A stretch of DNA of 64,000 nt from Pedobacter sp. PAMC26386. GTDB lineage: Bacteria > Bacteroidota > Bacteroidia > Sphingobacteriales > Sphingobacteriaceae. Of this stretch, positions 41,471-51,346 are shown piece by piece; positions within the stretch are counted from its first letter, which is position 1, and each line of letters opens with the position of its first letter. The position numbers and the translations under genes are program-made. The stretch is taken from the NCBI GenBank assembly GCA_014302835.1, contig CP060294.1:1426001-1490000 (forward strand), written 5' to 3'. The notes beneath the pieces were generated by a model. It was given only the letters and a program-made list of their open reading frames with translations. It was not told where the DNA came from and searched no databases.

Positions 41471-42038
41471 AGACTGGAGTTCCAATTTCGACTTCCTGAT
41501 GATCATAACTTATACCCCTCAGAAATTTCCATTCACCTTTTTGTAAAGTCCAGACATGGGTGAATTTCGCCCTGCTGCCAAAATGCTCAACTTTGTTGGA
41601 ATCTATTACGTAAAAACGATGAATACCGCTTTGAATTACGCCATAAACTACTCCAATTTTTTCAAGAGGATAAACTTGCAAACTGCCCGGTTCTAATACG
41701 CTTTTAGATTTATACTTTGAACTACATACATTGTCCTTTATACTTTTGACAAAGGCCTCTTTAGTCGAAGTAACCCCCGCTATATCATGATAAAACTCAA
41801 AATTATCACTGACCAGATTTTCAAATGTGAGTATACTACAGGTATTAAAACCTACATTGAATAAAAGACTATCTTGGGTTTTTAAAGTTCGATAAAGGGG
41901 AGAGGTACTATTGAGCTGTGCATAGCTGATAGAACAGTTTAAGAAAATCTTTGATAAGACGATGGCTATCAATGATTTTTTGAATGGTTTATCGTGACTG
42001 GCTTTGTCATATTGTGTGATTGAAAAGATCATATGCAT
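41415..42038 (-). CDS. NTF2-like (DUF4440-type) domain protein, 3' end fused into the hydrolase remnant
   Basis: 207 residues. Probable signal region (about 20-40, IAIVLSKIFLNCSISYAQ). The NTF2-like core is visible at about 65-165 (NVGFNTCSILTFENLVSDNF near the start, ending AKFTHVWTLQKGEWKFLRGI), a fold for small-ligand binding or dimerisation. After SYDHQ the sequence turns into a different frame of the serine hydrolase. The last about 35 residues are therefore not native. A deletion joined the two genes; the NTF2 domain itself looks complete. Confidence 0.6.
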   Translation of the reverse strand: MHMIFSITQYDKASHDKPFKKSLIAIVLSKIFLNCSISYAQLNSTSPLYRTLKTQDSLLFNVGFNTCSILTFENLVSDNFEFYHDIAGVTSTKEAFVKSIKDNVCSSKYKSKSVLEPGSLQVYPLEKIGVVYGVIQSGIHRFYVIDSNKVEHFGSRAKFTHVWTLQKGEWKFLRGISYDHQEVEIGTPVFEDPIYKNSGYNVNFKTC

Positions 42039-42171
42039 TTGATTTGAAAATGCATATGCTAAGTAAGTGCCATGTTGTTAATGTTTTGTTTTATGGTTGT
42101 TTATGTGTTTGTTGGTAGAGGATTGTGTCCGATTGTGGCACGCCAGGTGTTCAGATTCGTACAGTAAGGAA

Positions 42172-42834
42172 TTAAATAATAGATTTGATTATACGGGGTT
42201 TGCGTGCGGGCGTTTTTCTGATTAATAATAACCTAAGCTGATCTAAATCATCTTGCAATCCATTAATTAACTCAATTAGTAATTCTACAGTATTTTCATC
42301 CTCATTTAATAATTTCAAGTTTTCAGGCGCCGGAAGTTTAAATTGTCTTTTCAATACAAGAGGAATTTTGTAGCTTTTAGCAGTTAAAGCACAGGCATAG
42401 AGATATAAGCACTCAATAAATCCAGTCAAAGCCTTTTCATAATGTAACTTTAGGTTTTTATAATTCTTAGACTGCTTAAAGACCATCCTGTATGGCTCAA
42501 ATCGGGTAGCTTGTAGCAAAATTGTCCCATCTTCAAAGTCATCTTCTTCATCTATTCCAAATCTTAAAGCTAATTCAAGCTTGAATTTCATGAGCTTTAA
42601 TTCTGCGCCCAGACAATTTTGAACAAATGGATCTTCTATTTTCTGGAAAAAGCCTTCTTCACCTAAATATTGTTCCCATGCATTTTTAAATTCTTTAGCG
42701 TATGATTTCATGGCTTTTTTAAATGTGAGATAGTATATATATTCATACAGATCTGAATGCATATAAGTGACTAATACACCTAGGCCTCTGACACATTTAT
42801 TCAGATCGAATGGGTCGTTTCTTGATATTTTCAT
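42172..42834 (-). CDS. Hypothetical all-helical protein
   Basis: 220 residues, no signal peptide. Helices with many Phe/Tyr/Leu (YEYIYYLTFKKAMKSYAKEF, CLGAELKLMKFKLELALRFG) and a Glu-rich segment near 100; the C-terminus is basic (RKTPARKPRIIKS). I do not recognise it. Codon use and composition match neighbours, so it is likely real. Confidence 0.55.
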   Translation of the reverse strand: MKISRNDPFDLNKCVRGLGVLVTYMHSDLYEYIYYLTFKKAMKSYAKEFKNAWEQYLGEEGFFQKIEDPFVQNCLGAELKLMKFKLELALRFGIDEEDDFEDGTILLQATRFEPYRMVFKQSKNYKNLKLHYEKALTGFIECLYLYACALTAKSYKIPLVLKRQFKLPAPENLKLLNEDENTVELLIELINGLQDDLDQLRLLLIRKTPARKPRIIKSII

Positions 42835-43180
42835 TTAAATTTTACCAGTGTGTTTATATGATTATTAAATTTACTTATAATTTAAATTGTTTCACGATAA
42901 ATATGTCACAAGTCGTGTATTTTATTTGTGATCTAAGTATATTTATACTTAGAAAATCATCTTTATTAAGTGGGCGAAATCACATTCTATCATTGCTACT
43001 GATGTTACTAAAGAACAAATGTGGAATCTATTTGCGGATGAAAATTGTAGGGTATTCTTTAAATTACGCAATTCTATTTAAAACGCAAGTTGTTTCAGGT
43101 CTGTATCAAGGTGAAATAAAAGTTAAAGGTTGCCTCAGGAACCTTATCTTTGGTAAGTTATCTAAAACTACCTTTTTTTG
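42835..43180. other. Intergenic region before the PAS histidine kinase
   Basis: 346 bp. An overlapping plus frame at 42810-43181 has no protein features and is rejected. A 20-bp palindrome CTAAGTATATTTATACTTAG (42933-42952, 9-bp arms) is a possible operator. Confidence 0.45.
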
Positions 43181-45217
43181 ATGATTCCTTCAAGTGAACA
43201 ACTTTTTCAGTCTGTATTTAATTTTGCTACGCTTCCAATGCTCGTGGTTAATGCAAATAATACAGCTTTTTCCATAATAGCGTACAATAAGCAGTATACA
43301 ATTATAAGTAATACCCTGAATACGGAGATTACAGGCTTCGGGGTTAATGAGGTTTTTAAATCTTTAGCACCAGCTAGAGATTTAACCTTATTTCTTGATA
43401 GCCTGATCTTATCAAAGGAAAATAAAGAAGTCATTCAACTTCCTTATTTTCAATTTATGACAGGTGGTTCTTCTATGAAAGATAGCTATTGTATAGAAAT
43501 TATACCGATTTTAAATACAGCTAATGAAGTAGCACATCTATTGACCGTATGGCATAGTGGTAGTAATGAGGGGTATATAGAAATTTTGCCAGTCACAAAA
43601 ACACAGCTAAGGGAAGAAATTGCTATAGTAAACGAGCAAATTGAAGGGAGTAGTGAACAGCTGGAGACGGCTGCTGAAGAATTAGAAGCCATTAATGATG
43701 AATTGATCCAAACACAGGAAGACTTGAACAAACTGAGTCAGGAACTGGAAAAAAAGGTTAATTTAAATGGCGATGGGGCTGTTAAAAAAGTAGAAGTAGA
43801 GACTCAGCGCGACAGACTAAAGCGGTTTTTAATGCAGGCTCCTGCTGGTATTTGTGTACTGGATGGGCCGGAGTTTGTATTTGAATTGATTAATCCGTCT
43901 TTTCAGGAACTATTTCCGAATCGTGATCTGTTGGGCAAAGCGTTTATAGACGCTTTACCAGAAATTAAAGGACAGTTAATGTGGGATATTTTGCAGGATG
44001 TATATACGACCGGAGAGACTTTTCAGGGAAGTGAGATGCTTATTCCGCTTGCAAATGAAGAAAGTGGAAGTGCTGAAGAACGCTATTTTAATTTCATCTA
44101 TCAGGCTAGGTTTGACTCTCAGACACAGATAGATGGTATATTATTGTTTGTCTATGAGGTTACTGATATGGTGTTAGTCAGGCTGGAAGTTGAAGAAAAT
44201 GAACAACGTTTCAGTTTGCTCTTGAATGCAATCCCGCAGATGGCATGGACAAATACTATTGATGGTGAAATTAATTTTTACAACGAGCAGTGGTATAGTT
44301 ATACTGGAATTAATTCGGAGGAAGACCATAAAATAGGTTTGCAGCAAATGATGCATCCAGAAGATCTTAAACATCATATAGAACGGTTTAAATCTATCCT
44401 GGAAAGTGAAAATAGTGGTCATTATGAGGCACGCCTGAAGGATGAGCATGGTGATTATAAATGGTATTTAATACGGATGCAACCCATTAAAGATGATGAA
44501 GATGCAGTGTTACTTTGGATTGGCACTGCAACTGATATTAATGATCTGAAAATTTTGCAACAGCAAAAAGATGATTTTATCAGCATTGCCAGTCATGAAT
44601 TAAAGACACCGGTTGCTTCATTGAAAGCTTCGATGCAGTTATTAGACCGTATGAAGCATAACTCATCTGAGAAAATGCAAAGTTTGATAGGGCTGGCGGG
44701 GAAAAGTGTCGAGAAAGTTAGCGGGTTAATCGATAATCTGTTAGATCCAAATCAACTAGCAGAAGGAGGGATCTCGCTAAAAAAAACATCCTTTAATCTC
44801 TTTGGATTAGTGGAAAGTTGTTGTTCTCATTTGTTTGGAGGAGAACAAGCGAATATTAAAATTACCGGAGACAAAGATTTAGTGGTTACTGCGGATAAAG
44901 AACGTATTGACCAGGTTATCGTTAATATGTTAACGAATGCCATGAAATACGCACCTGAAACAAAAGAGATTCTAATTAGTATTGAGCAAATTGAACATAC
45001 AGTTAAAGTGGCTATTAAAGATCACGGACCTGGAATTCCAGAGGAGAAGATACCGTATTTGTTTGACCGCTACTATAGAGTAGAAGAGTCTAAAAAACCA
45101 GGCCTTGGCCTGGGGCTTTATATTAGTTCAGAAATTATCGGTAAACATGAGGGGAAAATCGGTGCAGATAGTGAAGTTGGCACAGGCAGTACGTTTTGGT
45201 TTATTCTCCCGCTTTAA
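43181..45217 (+). CDS. Multi-PAS hybrid-type sensor histidine kinase (soluble)
   Basis: 678 residues from the ATG at 43181 (TTG one codon earlier). N-terminal PAS-like domain (about 8-125), a coiled coil (about 140-205, IVNEQIEGSSEQLETAAEEL), a second PAS (about 218-340), a third PAS (about 345-470: FSLLLNAIPQMAWTNTIDGE), then HisKA with the phospho-His in DDFISIASHELKTPVASLKA (about 464-483) and HATPase_c (DKERIDQVIVNMLTNAMKYA, GLGLGLYISSEIIG). No membrane helix is seen, so it senses an internal signal. No adjacent response regulator; it may signal to the single-domain regulator at 5185 or elsewhere. Confidence 0.9.
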   Translation: MIPSSEQLFQSVFNFATLPMLVVNANNTAFSIIAYNKQYTIISNTLNTEITGFGVNEVFKSLAPARDLTLFLDSLILSKENKEVIQLPYFQFMTGGSSMKDSYCIEIIPILNTANEVAHLLTVWHSGSNEGYIEILPVTKTQLREEIAIVNEQIEGSSEQLETAAEELEAINDELIQTQEDLNKLSQELEKKVNLNGDGAVKKVEVETQRDRLKRFLMQAPAGICVLDGPEFVFELINPSFQELFPNRDLLGKAFIDALPEIKGQLMWDILQDVYTTGETFQGSEMLIPLANEESGSAEERYFNFIYQARFDSQTQIDGILLFVYEVTDMVLVRLEVEENEQRFSLLLNAIPQMAWTNTIDGEINFYNEQWYSYTGINSEEDHKIGLQQMMHPEDLKHHIERFKSILESENSGHYEARLKDEHGDYKWYLIRMQPIKDDEDAVLLWIGTATDINDLKILQQQKDDFISIASHELKTPVASLKASMQLLDRMKHNSSEKMQSLIGLAGKSVEKVSGLIDNLLDPNQLAEGGISLKKTSFNLFGLVESCCSHLFGGEQANIKITGDKDLVVTADKERIDQVIVNMLTNAMKYAPETKEILISIEQIEHTVKVAIKDHGPGIPEEKIPYLFDRYYRVEESKKPGLGLGLYISSEIIGKHEGKIGADSEVGTGSTFWFILPL

Positions 45218-45248
45218 ATAATTCTTCATATAAAGGCTTCATATCAGC

Positions 45249-45425
45249 TTATGATTTTTTGATGATACGAGGGTATTTCTCTTCCTTACCCCAAATACTA
45301 TACAATACATAGTTCCATAGGTATGAAGGCATTTCCTTTTGATCTTCTTCACCCCATTCAGATTTTGCTGATGCACTAACGAAGTCTGCAAAATTTTGTT
45401 TACAGGTTAAAGTTTATGAGTAAAG
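45249..45425 (-). pseudogene. C-terminal remnant of a small unknown protein
   Basis: The minus strand is open for about 58 codons (NFADFVSASAKSEWGEEDQK, then MPSYLWNYVLYSIWGKEEKY) to TAA at 45249, preceded by a stop and with no start codon. It looks like the tail of a small gene. Family not recognised. Confidence 0.35.
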
Positions 45426-45460
45426 TATAAAGTTTATTTATAAAATAACTTTTTACGCAT

Positions 45461-46216
45461 TTAAATATCAAAAATATCTTTTAATGCGGGTCCGAAGCTC
45501 CGGCTTGAATTGAGCTTTGTGTTTTCATGATCATTCATGAGAAAAAAGAATGCCCCATTAAAACCTCTTTTGATCTCTTTAATCAGATCAGAATTGATAA
45601 TTGTACTTCTGTTAATTCTTACAAAATGATCCGGTAGCTTTTCCGCTAGAGAGGTGATGGTAAAATCTGTCAAGTTCCTTTTTCCATCAACGGTATTGAG
45701 GAATACATATTTCTCTTCTGCATCAATATAAACCAGATCCTGAATCTTGATCAATAGGATTCTGTCACCAATTTTAACGGTAAGTGTTTTAACTTCCTTT
45801 TTGATTTTAAGTTGTCTCATCAACAGATCGAGCGGTATCGTATAATCCGGATCGGGAAGATGGTTTTGCAACCGGTTAATTGCTTTGGCCAATCTTTCAT
45901 CCTCTATTGGTTTAAGCAGGTAATCAATAGATTCTTCCTCAAAAGCTTTTACTGCATATTGGTCATAGGCAGTCGTGAAAATTACTTTTGGCGGTTTTGC
46001 CAGACGGCTTAGCATTTCAAATCCGTTTAAAACGGGCATCTCTATATCCAGAAACACAAGGTCTGGATTTAGCTTTTCTATTTGTGACAAGCCTTCGGCA
46101 CCATTAGCTGCTTCTCCAATAATACGAATAGATTCGTGAGGGGCAAGTAGCCTTTTAAGTCGTTTTCTGGCCAGCTCTTCATCGTCTATTATAATAGTAT
46201 TCCAGTATTTATCCAT
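45461..46216 (-). CDS. LytTR-type response regulator
   Basis: 251 residues. Receiver domain (DDEELARKRLKRLL near the N-terminus; phospho-Asp in DLVFLDIEMPVLNG, about residue 55; KPI about 103) and C-terminal LytTR DNA-binding domain (KTLTVKIGDRILLIKIQDLV ... VRINRSTIINSDLIKEIKRG, about 138-225). Its ATG overlaps the end of the histidine kinase gene by 8 bp, so the two form a two-component pair. Likely controls the upstream TonB receptor and TPR genes or exported sugars or peptides; the trigger is unknown. Confidence 0.92.
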   Translation of the reverse strand: MDKYWNTIIIDDEELARKRLKRLLAPHESIRIIGEAANGAEGLSQIEKLNPDLVFLDIEMPVLNGFEMLSRLAKPPKVIFTTAYDQYAVKAFEEESIDYLLKPIEDERLAKAINRLQNHLPDPDYTIPLDLLMRQLKIKKEVKTLTVKIGDRILLIKIQDLVYIDAEEKYVFLNTVDGKRNLTDFTITSLAEKLPDHFVRINRSTIINSDLIKEIKRGFNGAFFFLMNDHENTKLNSSRSFGPALKDIFDI

Positions 46217-47309
46217 TTCTAAAAGGAATGATGATTTTTATTTGTTTAACGGGTTGATTGATAATTTGCAATTCATAATCATGGTTATAAAGCAATTGAA
46301 GTTTCTCGTAAGTACTTTGCAAGCCATATCCGGTTTCCAGTTCATCAGGAAAAGGGATGCCATTGTCAATAACAGAAATTATAATTTTATCTGTTTTTCG
46401 TATTTCAATACGAAGCAGGGCATGATCGGCTACATCTTTTAATCCGTGTTTTAATGCGTTTTCAACCAGCGGTTGTATAAGGAATCGTGGGATTTTATCA
46501 TTCGATAGCTCTTGATCAACGGCAATGACAAAATCAATCCGGTCTCCAAATCTCACTCTCTCTATGTCAAGATAAGTACTTACAATCTCCATTTCTTCCT
46601 GTACAGTAACCAGGCTCTCCTGATTTTGATTAATACTATACCTGAATAATTTGGAAAGTTGAATGGTCATCCGCTCAGCCTTATCTGGATCTTCATGAAT
46701 TAAACTGGCAATTGCATTTAAAGAGTTATAAAGAAAGTGAGGATTGATTTTTGACTGTAAGGTAGCTAGTTCTGCCTGTGTTTTCATTTGGCTTAACTGT
46801 AGCATGTTGATATTCTTCTCTCTCAACTTTGCATTCATTACTCGCTTTTGTGTTGTATAAACATGAATGATAGTACAGACAATGACTACAACAACAATGC
46901 TGAAACGGGCATCTTCAAGATGGAAGAAATGATATTCCTGATTAAAAACCAATGCTTTGATCAGGTATATCATTTCTATAGCAACTAACATTCCAATGAT
47001 ACTTGATAGATAATATACGATTAGAGAAAGCCATCCCTTTTCAGGACTCAATTTTAATGTTCTTTGAGAAACGAATATGCTGTTGACGATGCAGAATGCA
47101 ATAACCATGCTGAATAGCGCCTGGGAAATAAGCCCCCTCATTCCAATCCATTGTCCTTTAAATGCACTAATTAATAGAGAAAGCATGATACCTATTCCCA
47201 ATCCTGCTGCCAGGTTAAACAGATTTAGCCTAAGCCAGCTGATATGTTTAAAATTATTCAGACTTTTTTCCGGATGCTGATCGTTGTCGCAATTATCTAT
47301 CCTATTCAT
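46209..47309 (-). CDS. LytS-like sensor histidine kinase (HisK_5-type)
   Basis: 366 residues. Four membrane helices (about 35-165), then the His_kinase domain with the phospho-His in INPHFLYNSLNAIASLIHED (about 188-207) and an HATPase at about 285-360 (IQPLVENALKHGLKDV). The gene starts 1 bp from the TPR lipoprotein-like gene and overlaps the LytTR regulator by 8 bp. It senses membrane or envelope signals through its helices. Confidence 0.9.
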   Translation of the reverse strand: MNRIDNCDNDQHPEKSLNNFKHISWLRLNLFNLAAGLGIGIMLSLLISAFKGQWIGMRGLISQALFSMVIAFCIVNSIFVSQRTLKLSPEKGWLSLIVYYLSSIIGMLVAIEMIYLIKALVFNQEYHFFHLEDARFSIVVVVIVCTIIHVYTTQKRVMNAKLREKNINMLQLSQMKTQAELATLQSKINPHFLYNSLNAIASLIHEDPDKAERMTIQLSKLFRYSINQNQESLVTVQEEMEIVSTYLDIERVRFGDRIDFVIAVDQELSNDKIPRFLIQPLVENALKHGLKDVADHALLRIEIRKTDKIIISVIDNGIPFPDELETGYGLQSTYEKLQLLYNHDYELQIINQPVKQIKIIIPFRNG

Positions 47310-47310
47310 A

Positions 47311-47961
47311 TTATTTACATTGTGTTAATAATGCCTTGGCAGATTCTGCTCCCCAGTTAGGTTCTATAGTATTTGCGGGCTTAAATATAGCAAATTTTGC
47401 TACTGCTGATTCTAAAATTGGTTTGGCTTTTCCTTTTCCGCCGCCAAAAGCCTCGGGTGTATAAAAAGTATCCTGACCCTGGATTAGATAAATACGTGGA
47501 TTTTCAGGATTAAGTGCTTTTGCTTTTTCTAAAGACTCAGCAGAATCGTTGATAAAATACATTCTTGATCTTGGATCAATCGTCATTTTCATAAATTGAA
47601 GTGCACCTTTTAATGCATATATTTCACTGTTATTTGCTTTTAAGGCATCGGCTTTATCAATTTCCTGTAGTGCTTTGTCCCAGTATTGATCTTTTAGGTC
47701 TTTATCGGCAGTATTGAATCCTGCATAAAGATTACAATAGGCTGCATAATAAGAGGGAGTCCACTCTTTAGTCTCTACCGAGGCTATGCGTTCAAAATAA
47801 TTTTCAGCCTTTATATAGTCTTCAGCGTTCTTAGCCGTAGCAACCTGGTCTAGACCATTTTTTATAGCTTGTGTGAATTTTGGATTAATGTCTTGGGCAA
47901 AGCAGCTGTTTAGACCAATAAGTACAAAGATGAATGTGAGTGAGTTTGTTAAATTTTTCAT
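47311..47961 (-). CDS. Exported TPR-like protein
   Basis: 216 residues. Signal peptide (FIFVLIGLNSCFAQD, with a Cys that may be a lipobox variant). TPR-like pairs at about 45-60 (EDYIKAENYFERIASV) and 90-170 (DKALQEIDKADALKANNSEI; SLEKAKALNPENPRIYLIQG). Follows the TonB receptor gene by 58 bp and precedes the LytS gene by 1 bp, so the four genes likely form one operon. Probably a periplasmic partner of the receptor. Confidence 0.7.
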   Translation of the reverse strand: MKNLTNSLTFIFVLIGLNSCFAQDINPKFTQAIKNGLDQVATAKNAEDYIKAENYFERIASVETKEWTPSYYAAYCNLYAGFNTADKDLKDQYWDKALQEIDKADALKANNSEIYALKGALQFMKMTIDPRSRMYFINDSAESLEKAKALNPENPRIYLIQGQDTFYTPEAFGGGKGKAKPILESAVAKFAIFKPANTIEPNWGAESAKALLTQCK

Positions 47962-48019
47962 GTTGTTTTTATGTTTACGGTGATTAAATGATGATTTTAT
48001 TTTGATTGATTATCGTTGT

Positions 48020-50128
48020 TTATCTGACAAACGTGTTATCACCTATAGTGATCATTATTCCGATCAGAAAATCTCTTTTTGCGGCAGGTACAAGAGCTTG
48101 TCTGTTTAACCCGTTAGCACTATACTGGTAACCATATACCTGATTAAAGCCAGGTACGTTGTTTACATTCAGATAAAGGACTGAAAACTGCTTGAAAAGA
48201 TGGGTAAGGTAACTTACGTTTATGCTCAAACTATTGAAACTTTGTGTTTTGTCAGCAAGGTAGACTGGGTTATTCGGGTTTACATAAGGTCTGCCTGAAG
48301 CGAAGGTGTATGTCCCTCCAAATTGCGTATTCAGGGATTCAATAAAGTGTTTGTAAACTACGGAGACAGTATGTTTGGCTGCAAAAGAGGGGGTAGCCAT
48401 TATTGGAAAATCTCTGAAATTCCGCTTGGTATCCAGGAATGAATAGGATACCCAGTAGTCTGCATTTTTGATGGTTTTTTTGTCTCTCCAAAATAGTTCG
48501 AAACCTTTAGCGTAACCACTGCCTGTATTGTCAGGAGTCCCGTTATTTAATTTAGTCAGGCGGTTATAGTCTTTATAATATCCTTCAATTCTGAAATTCC
48601 GATCAGGCGTATTGATTTCATATTTAAGGATAAAGTGGTCGGCTTGTTCAAATCCAAGTGGCTTAATAATTAGATACTCATCTTCTGGGTTTTGGTAAAA
48701 GCGTCCATAAGCAAAAGATATTTGTGAATGTGCACTTGTTTTTAAACCTAAAGATGATCTGGGAGCCAGGTTATATTTTTGCAGATAAGAAGAGTACTCA
48801 GCTCTCATACCTAAGCGTATCACAATTTTGTCGGTCAGGAACAGGTCTGTTTCTGCAAAACCTGAACTAACCTGATCATCATACTTTCTTGAAAGCCCAT
48901 TTAAACTTTCCAGTCTTCCGGTATTAAAAGTCTCAGCACCGAATTTGAAATTAGATAACTGGCTGAAAGATTTCGTGAGGGTCACTTTTCCTTCTAATAG
49001 ATGATCCTGACGACTATATTCGTTAATTGTCATCAGCCCTGCATCACGGTCTTTATTATAGGCTACGCCTGTTTCTAGTTTCCATCTATCTCCAAAGTAT
49101 TGCTTATAGGTAGAGTTGACATATATATTGAGATTATGGTTACTGAAGTATTTTGGAACGGAAGGGGTATCAATATTAGCACTATAAAGGCTAAGATTAG
49201 TTCTGCTATAGGAGGCATAAATCTTAAACATACCCGTTGCAGAAGTTTTCCATTTGTACTGAATATTGCCGCCCAGTTGCTCTGGTGCTTTTACATAATC
49301 ATGGTTTTGTTTAATGATACTATAGATAGGCGAAAGATTGTAATAATAACCTCCTACCGTAATTGAGCTGTTTTTGAACCGTATATTCTGATCAATACCG
49401 CCGCCAACTGTTAATATTGATATACCTGTGGTCGTTTTTTCAGGTAGATCAGTACTTTCTAAAACCAGTGCTGAAGATAGTGCTTGTCCATATTGTGCAG
49501 AATATCCGCCAGCAGAAAAAGAGGTGCCTTTAAATAGAAATGCTGATAAACGTCCTCTTGATGCCTGATCAGGAACGGTTGCGTTGAATGGGCTTTTAAC
49601 CAGCATTCCGTCAAAATAAGTTTTTGTCTCTGAGGCAGATCCTCCTCTTACAAACAACCCGCTTTCTGAAAAGGAAGTTTGTGCACCGGGTAATGTTTGC
49701 AATGCAGCAAATATATCTGCGCGAGATCCGGCAACGGTAGCAATATCAAGTGAATTGAGTATTGCTCCTTTTTTTCCGTCACCGGCGATAAAGGAACCTG
49801 CACTGATACTTACGGTTTGCAGTACATTTAATGCTTCTTTAATAGTGAGATTAATGGCAATGTTCCCATGATCAAGGTTGACCTGAACGGAATCTTTATC
49901 AAAGTTTAAAGCAGAGAATTGTAAGATTCTCATACCTGTTTCTGTAGTTGTGAAAGCGAATCGTCCTGTACTATCAGTTGATGTCCCATCATAACTGCTT
50001 TTTAGACTGATATTGGCATTGGCTACAGGTATACCTTTGGCTGTTTTAAGAACGCCAGATATTTTAATTTGTGCTTTGGCTAGAGTGAAACAAAAAACGA
50101 AGAGTAGTGTTAATTTAAAAGATTGCAT
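48020..50128 (-). CDS. TonB-dependent outer-membrane receptor with carboxypeptidase-like plug extension
   Basis: 702 residues. Signal peptide (about 1-19, LLFVFCFTLAKAQ), a carboxypeptidase-regulatory-like domain (about 20-100: GVLKTAKGIPVANANISLKS), then a TonB plug (about 120-220: GAQTSFSESGLFVRGGSASE) and a barrel of about 480 residues. No TonB box is obvious. First gene of the TonB-TPR-LytS-LytTR operon, which suggests uptake of a scarce nutrient under two-component control. Ligand unknown. Confidence 0.88.
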   Translation of the reverse strand: MQSFKLTLLFVFCFTLAKAQIKISGVLKTAKGIPVANANISLKSSYDGTSTDSTGRFAFTTTETGMRILQFSALNFDKDSVQVNLDHGNIAINLTIKEALNVLQTVSISAGSFIAGDGKKGAILNSLDIATVAGSRADIFAALQTLPGAQTSFSESGLFVRGGSASETKTYFDGMLVKSPFNATVPDQASRGRLSAFLFKGTSFSAGGYSAQYGQALSSALVLESTDLPEKTTTGISILTVGGGIDQNIRFKNSSITVGGYYYNLSPIYSIIKQNHDYVKAPEQLGGNIQYKWKTSATGMFKIYASYSRTNLSLYSANIDTPSVPKYFSNHNLNIYVNSTYKQYFGDRWKLETGVAYNKDRDAGLMTINEYSRQDHLLEGKVTLTKSFSQLSNFKFGAETFNTGRLESLNGLSRKYDDQVSSGFAETDLFLTDKIVIRLGMRAEYSSYLQKYNLAPRSSLGLKTSAHSQISFAYGRFYQNPEDEYLIIKPLGFEQADHFILKYEINTPDRNFRIEGYYKDYNRLTKLNNGTPDNTGSGYAKGFELFWRDKKTIKNADYWVSYSFLDTKRNFRDFPIMATPSFAAKHTVSVVYKHFIESLNTQFGGTYTFASGRPYVNPNNPVYLADKTQSFNSLSINVSYLTHLFKQFSVLYLNVNNVPGFNQVYGYQYSANGLNRQALVPAAKRDFLIGIMITIGDNTFVR

Positions 50129-50308
50129 GGCGTTATATATTTAATTATAGAACGAATATGCTTGGTTATTTATCGGATGCAAGGGCAAAGCCGATGAGTG
50201 GTAGGATTGGTAGGATAAGTGGTAGTTTCCTGCAAAAAAACGACTAAATTTCGGTACGATTCAACAATGACCTGAGAGTGTGTCGTTGCGGTGTAAACCT
50301 ATATTCAT

Positions 50309-51346
50309 ATGAAAGCAGAAACGTTAAGTTTTAAATATCAATTAGAGAAGAAAGTACCCAGACTGGGACCAGGTGGTATTACCCGGGGTGCTTCGGTACA
50401 TGAATTTCCTGTTTCAACTGGAATTGCCGGGGTTTCTATGCGTTTGGAGGCTGGTGGAATGCGTGAATTACATTGGCATGCTAATGCAGCTGAATGGGCA
50501 TATGTGATAACTGGTCATTGCCGTACAACAATTATTCATCCGGACGGCACATCTTATATTGATACATTCGGACCGGGTGATACCTGGTATTTTCCTAAAG
50601 GGTATGGGCACTCTATTCAAGGAACTGGTCCCGGTGAATGCCATTTTATCCTGATTTTTGATAATGGTGATTTTTCTGAAGATCATACTTTTAGTGTGAC
50701 AGATTTTATCGCGAGTGTGCCGAAGGAAATTGTTGCCCAAAATCTAGGTATCTCTTTGGAAGAGGTGAAGCTATTGCCAAAAAAGGAAGTGTACTTTTCA
50801 TTAGGTGAGATCCCGGATGATTCTTCTATTACTTCGGCAATACGCCCATATCCGGAATTAACTAGCAAACATCGTTATCCTTTGGAAGCACAGCAACCAA
50901 GAAGAATTCCCGGAGGAGGGACACAACGCTTGGTTACTTCTGCTGAATTTCCGATGAGTACGACCATGTCCGGGTCAGTTATTGAGTTACAGCCAGGAGC
51001 TTTGAGAGAAATGCACTGGCATCCTAATGCAGATGAATGGCAGTACTATATTTCCGGAACAGCAGAGATGAGTGTTTTTCTGGCTGAAGGGACAGCAGTT
51101 AAAGAGAAGTTTGAAGCTGGCGATGTTGGCTATGTACCAATGGGAGCGGGGCATTATATAAAGAATACAGGAACTGATGTTTGCCGGGTGTTAATCGGGT
51201 TCAATAGCGGACATTATGAGGCAATTGATCTGAGTGAATGGCTGGCTGCTAATCCAACGGCTTTACTTCAGGGAAATTTTGGAGTTAATAGAGAACTTGT
51301 TGAAAAATTTCCTTCGGAAAAAGTATTTATAAAGCCGGCAGATTAA
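50309..51346 (+). CDS. oxdC: Bicupin oxalate decarboxylase (OxdC family)
   Basis: 345 residues with two cupins. Metal ligands: HWHANAAE (55-62) with YGHSIQG (about 99-105) in domain 1 and HWHPNADE (about 234-241) with GAGHYIKN in domain 2. The lid before domain 2's linker reads SEDHT ([12 protein letters not shown]), where the Glu matches the proton donor of OxdC (SENST). It converts oxalate to formate and CO2 with Mn. No signal peptide. The 3' end overlaps the arsenite pump gene by 20 bp convergently. Start at the ATG of 50309. Confidence 0.85.
   Translation: MKAETLSFKYQLEKKVPRLGPGGITRGASVHEFPVSTGIAGVSMRLEAGGMRELHWHANAAEWAYVITGHCRTTIIHPDGTSYIDTFGPGDTWYFPKGYGHSIQGTGPGECHFILIFDNGDFSEDHTFSVTDFIASVPKEIVAQNLGISLEEVKLLPKKEVYFSLGEIPDDSSITSAIRPYPELTSKHRYPLEAQQPRRIPGGGTQRLVTSAEFPMSTTMSGSVIELQPGALREMHWHPNADEWQYYISGTAEMSVFLAEGTAVKEKFEAGDVGYVPMGAGHYIKNTGTDVCRVLIGFNSGHYEAIDLSEWLAANPTALLQGNFGVNRELVEKFPSEKVFIKPAD

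Noticed and set aside
42810..43181. 123-codon plus frame before the histidine kinase
   Set aside because: Overlaps the opposite hypothetical gene and has no coherent protein features.
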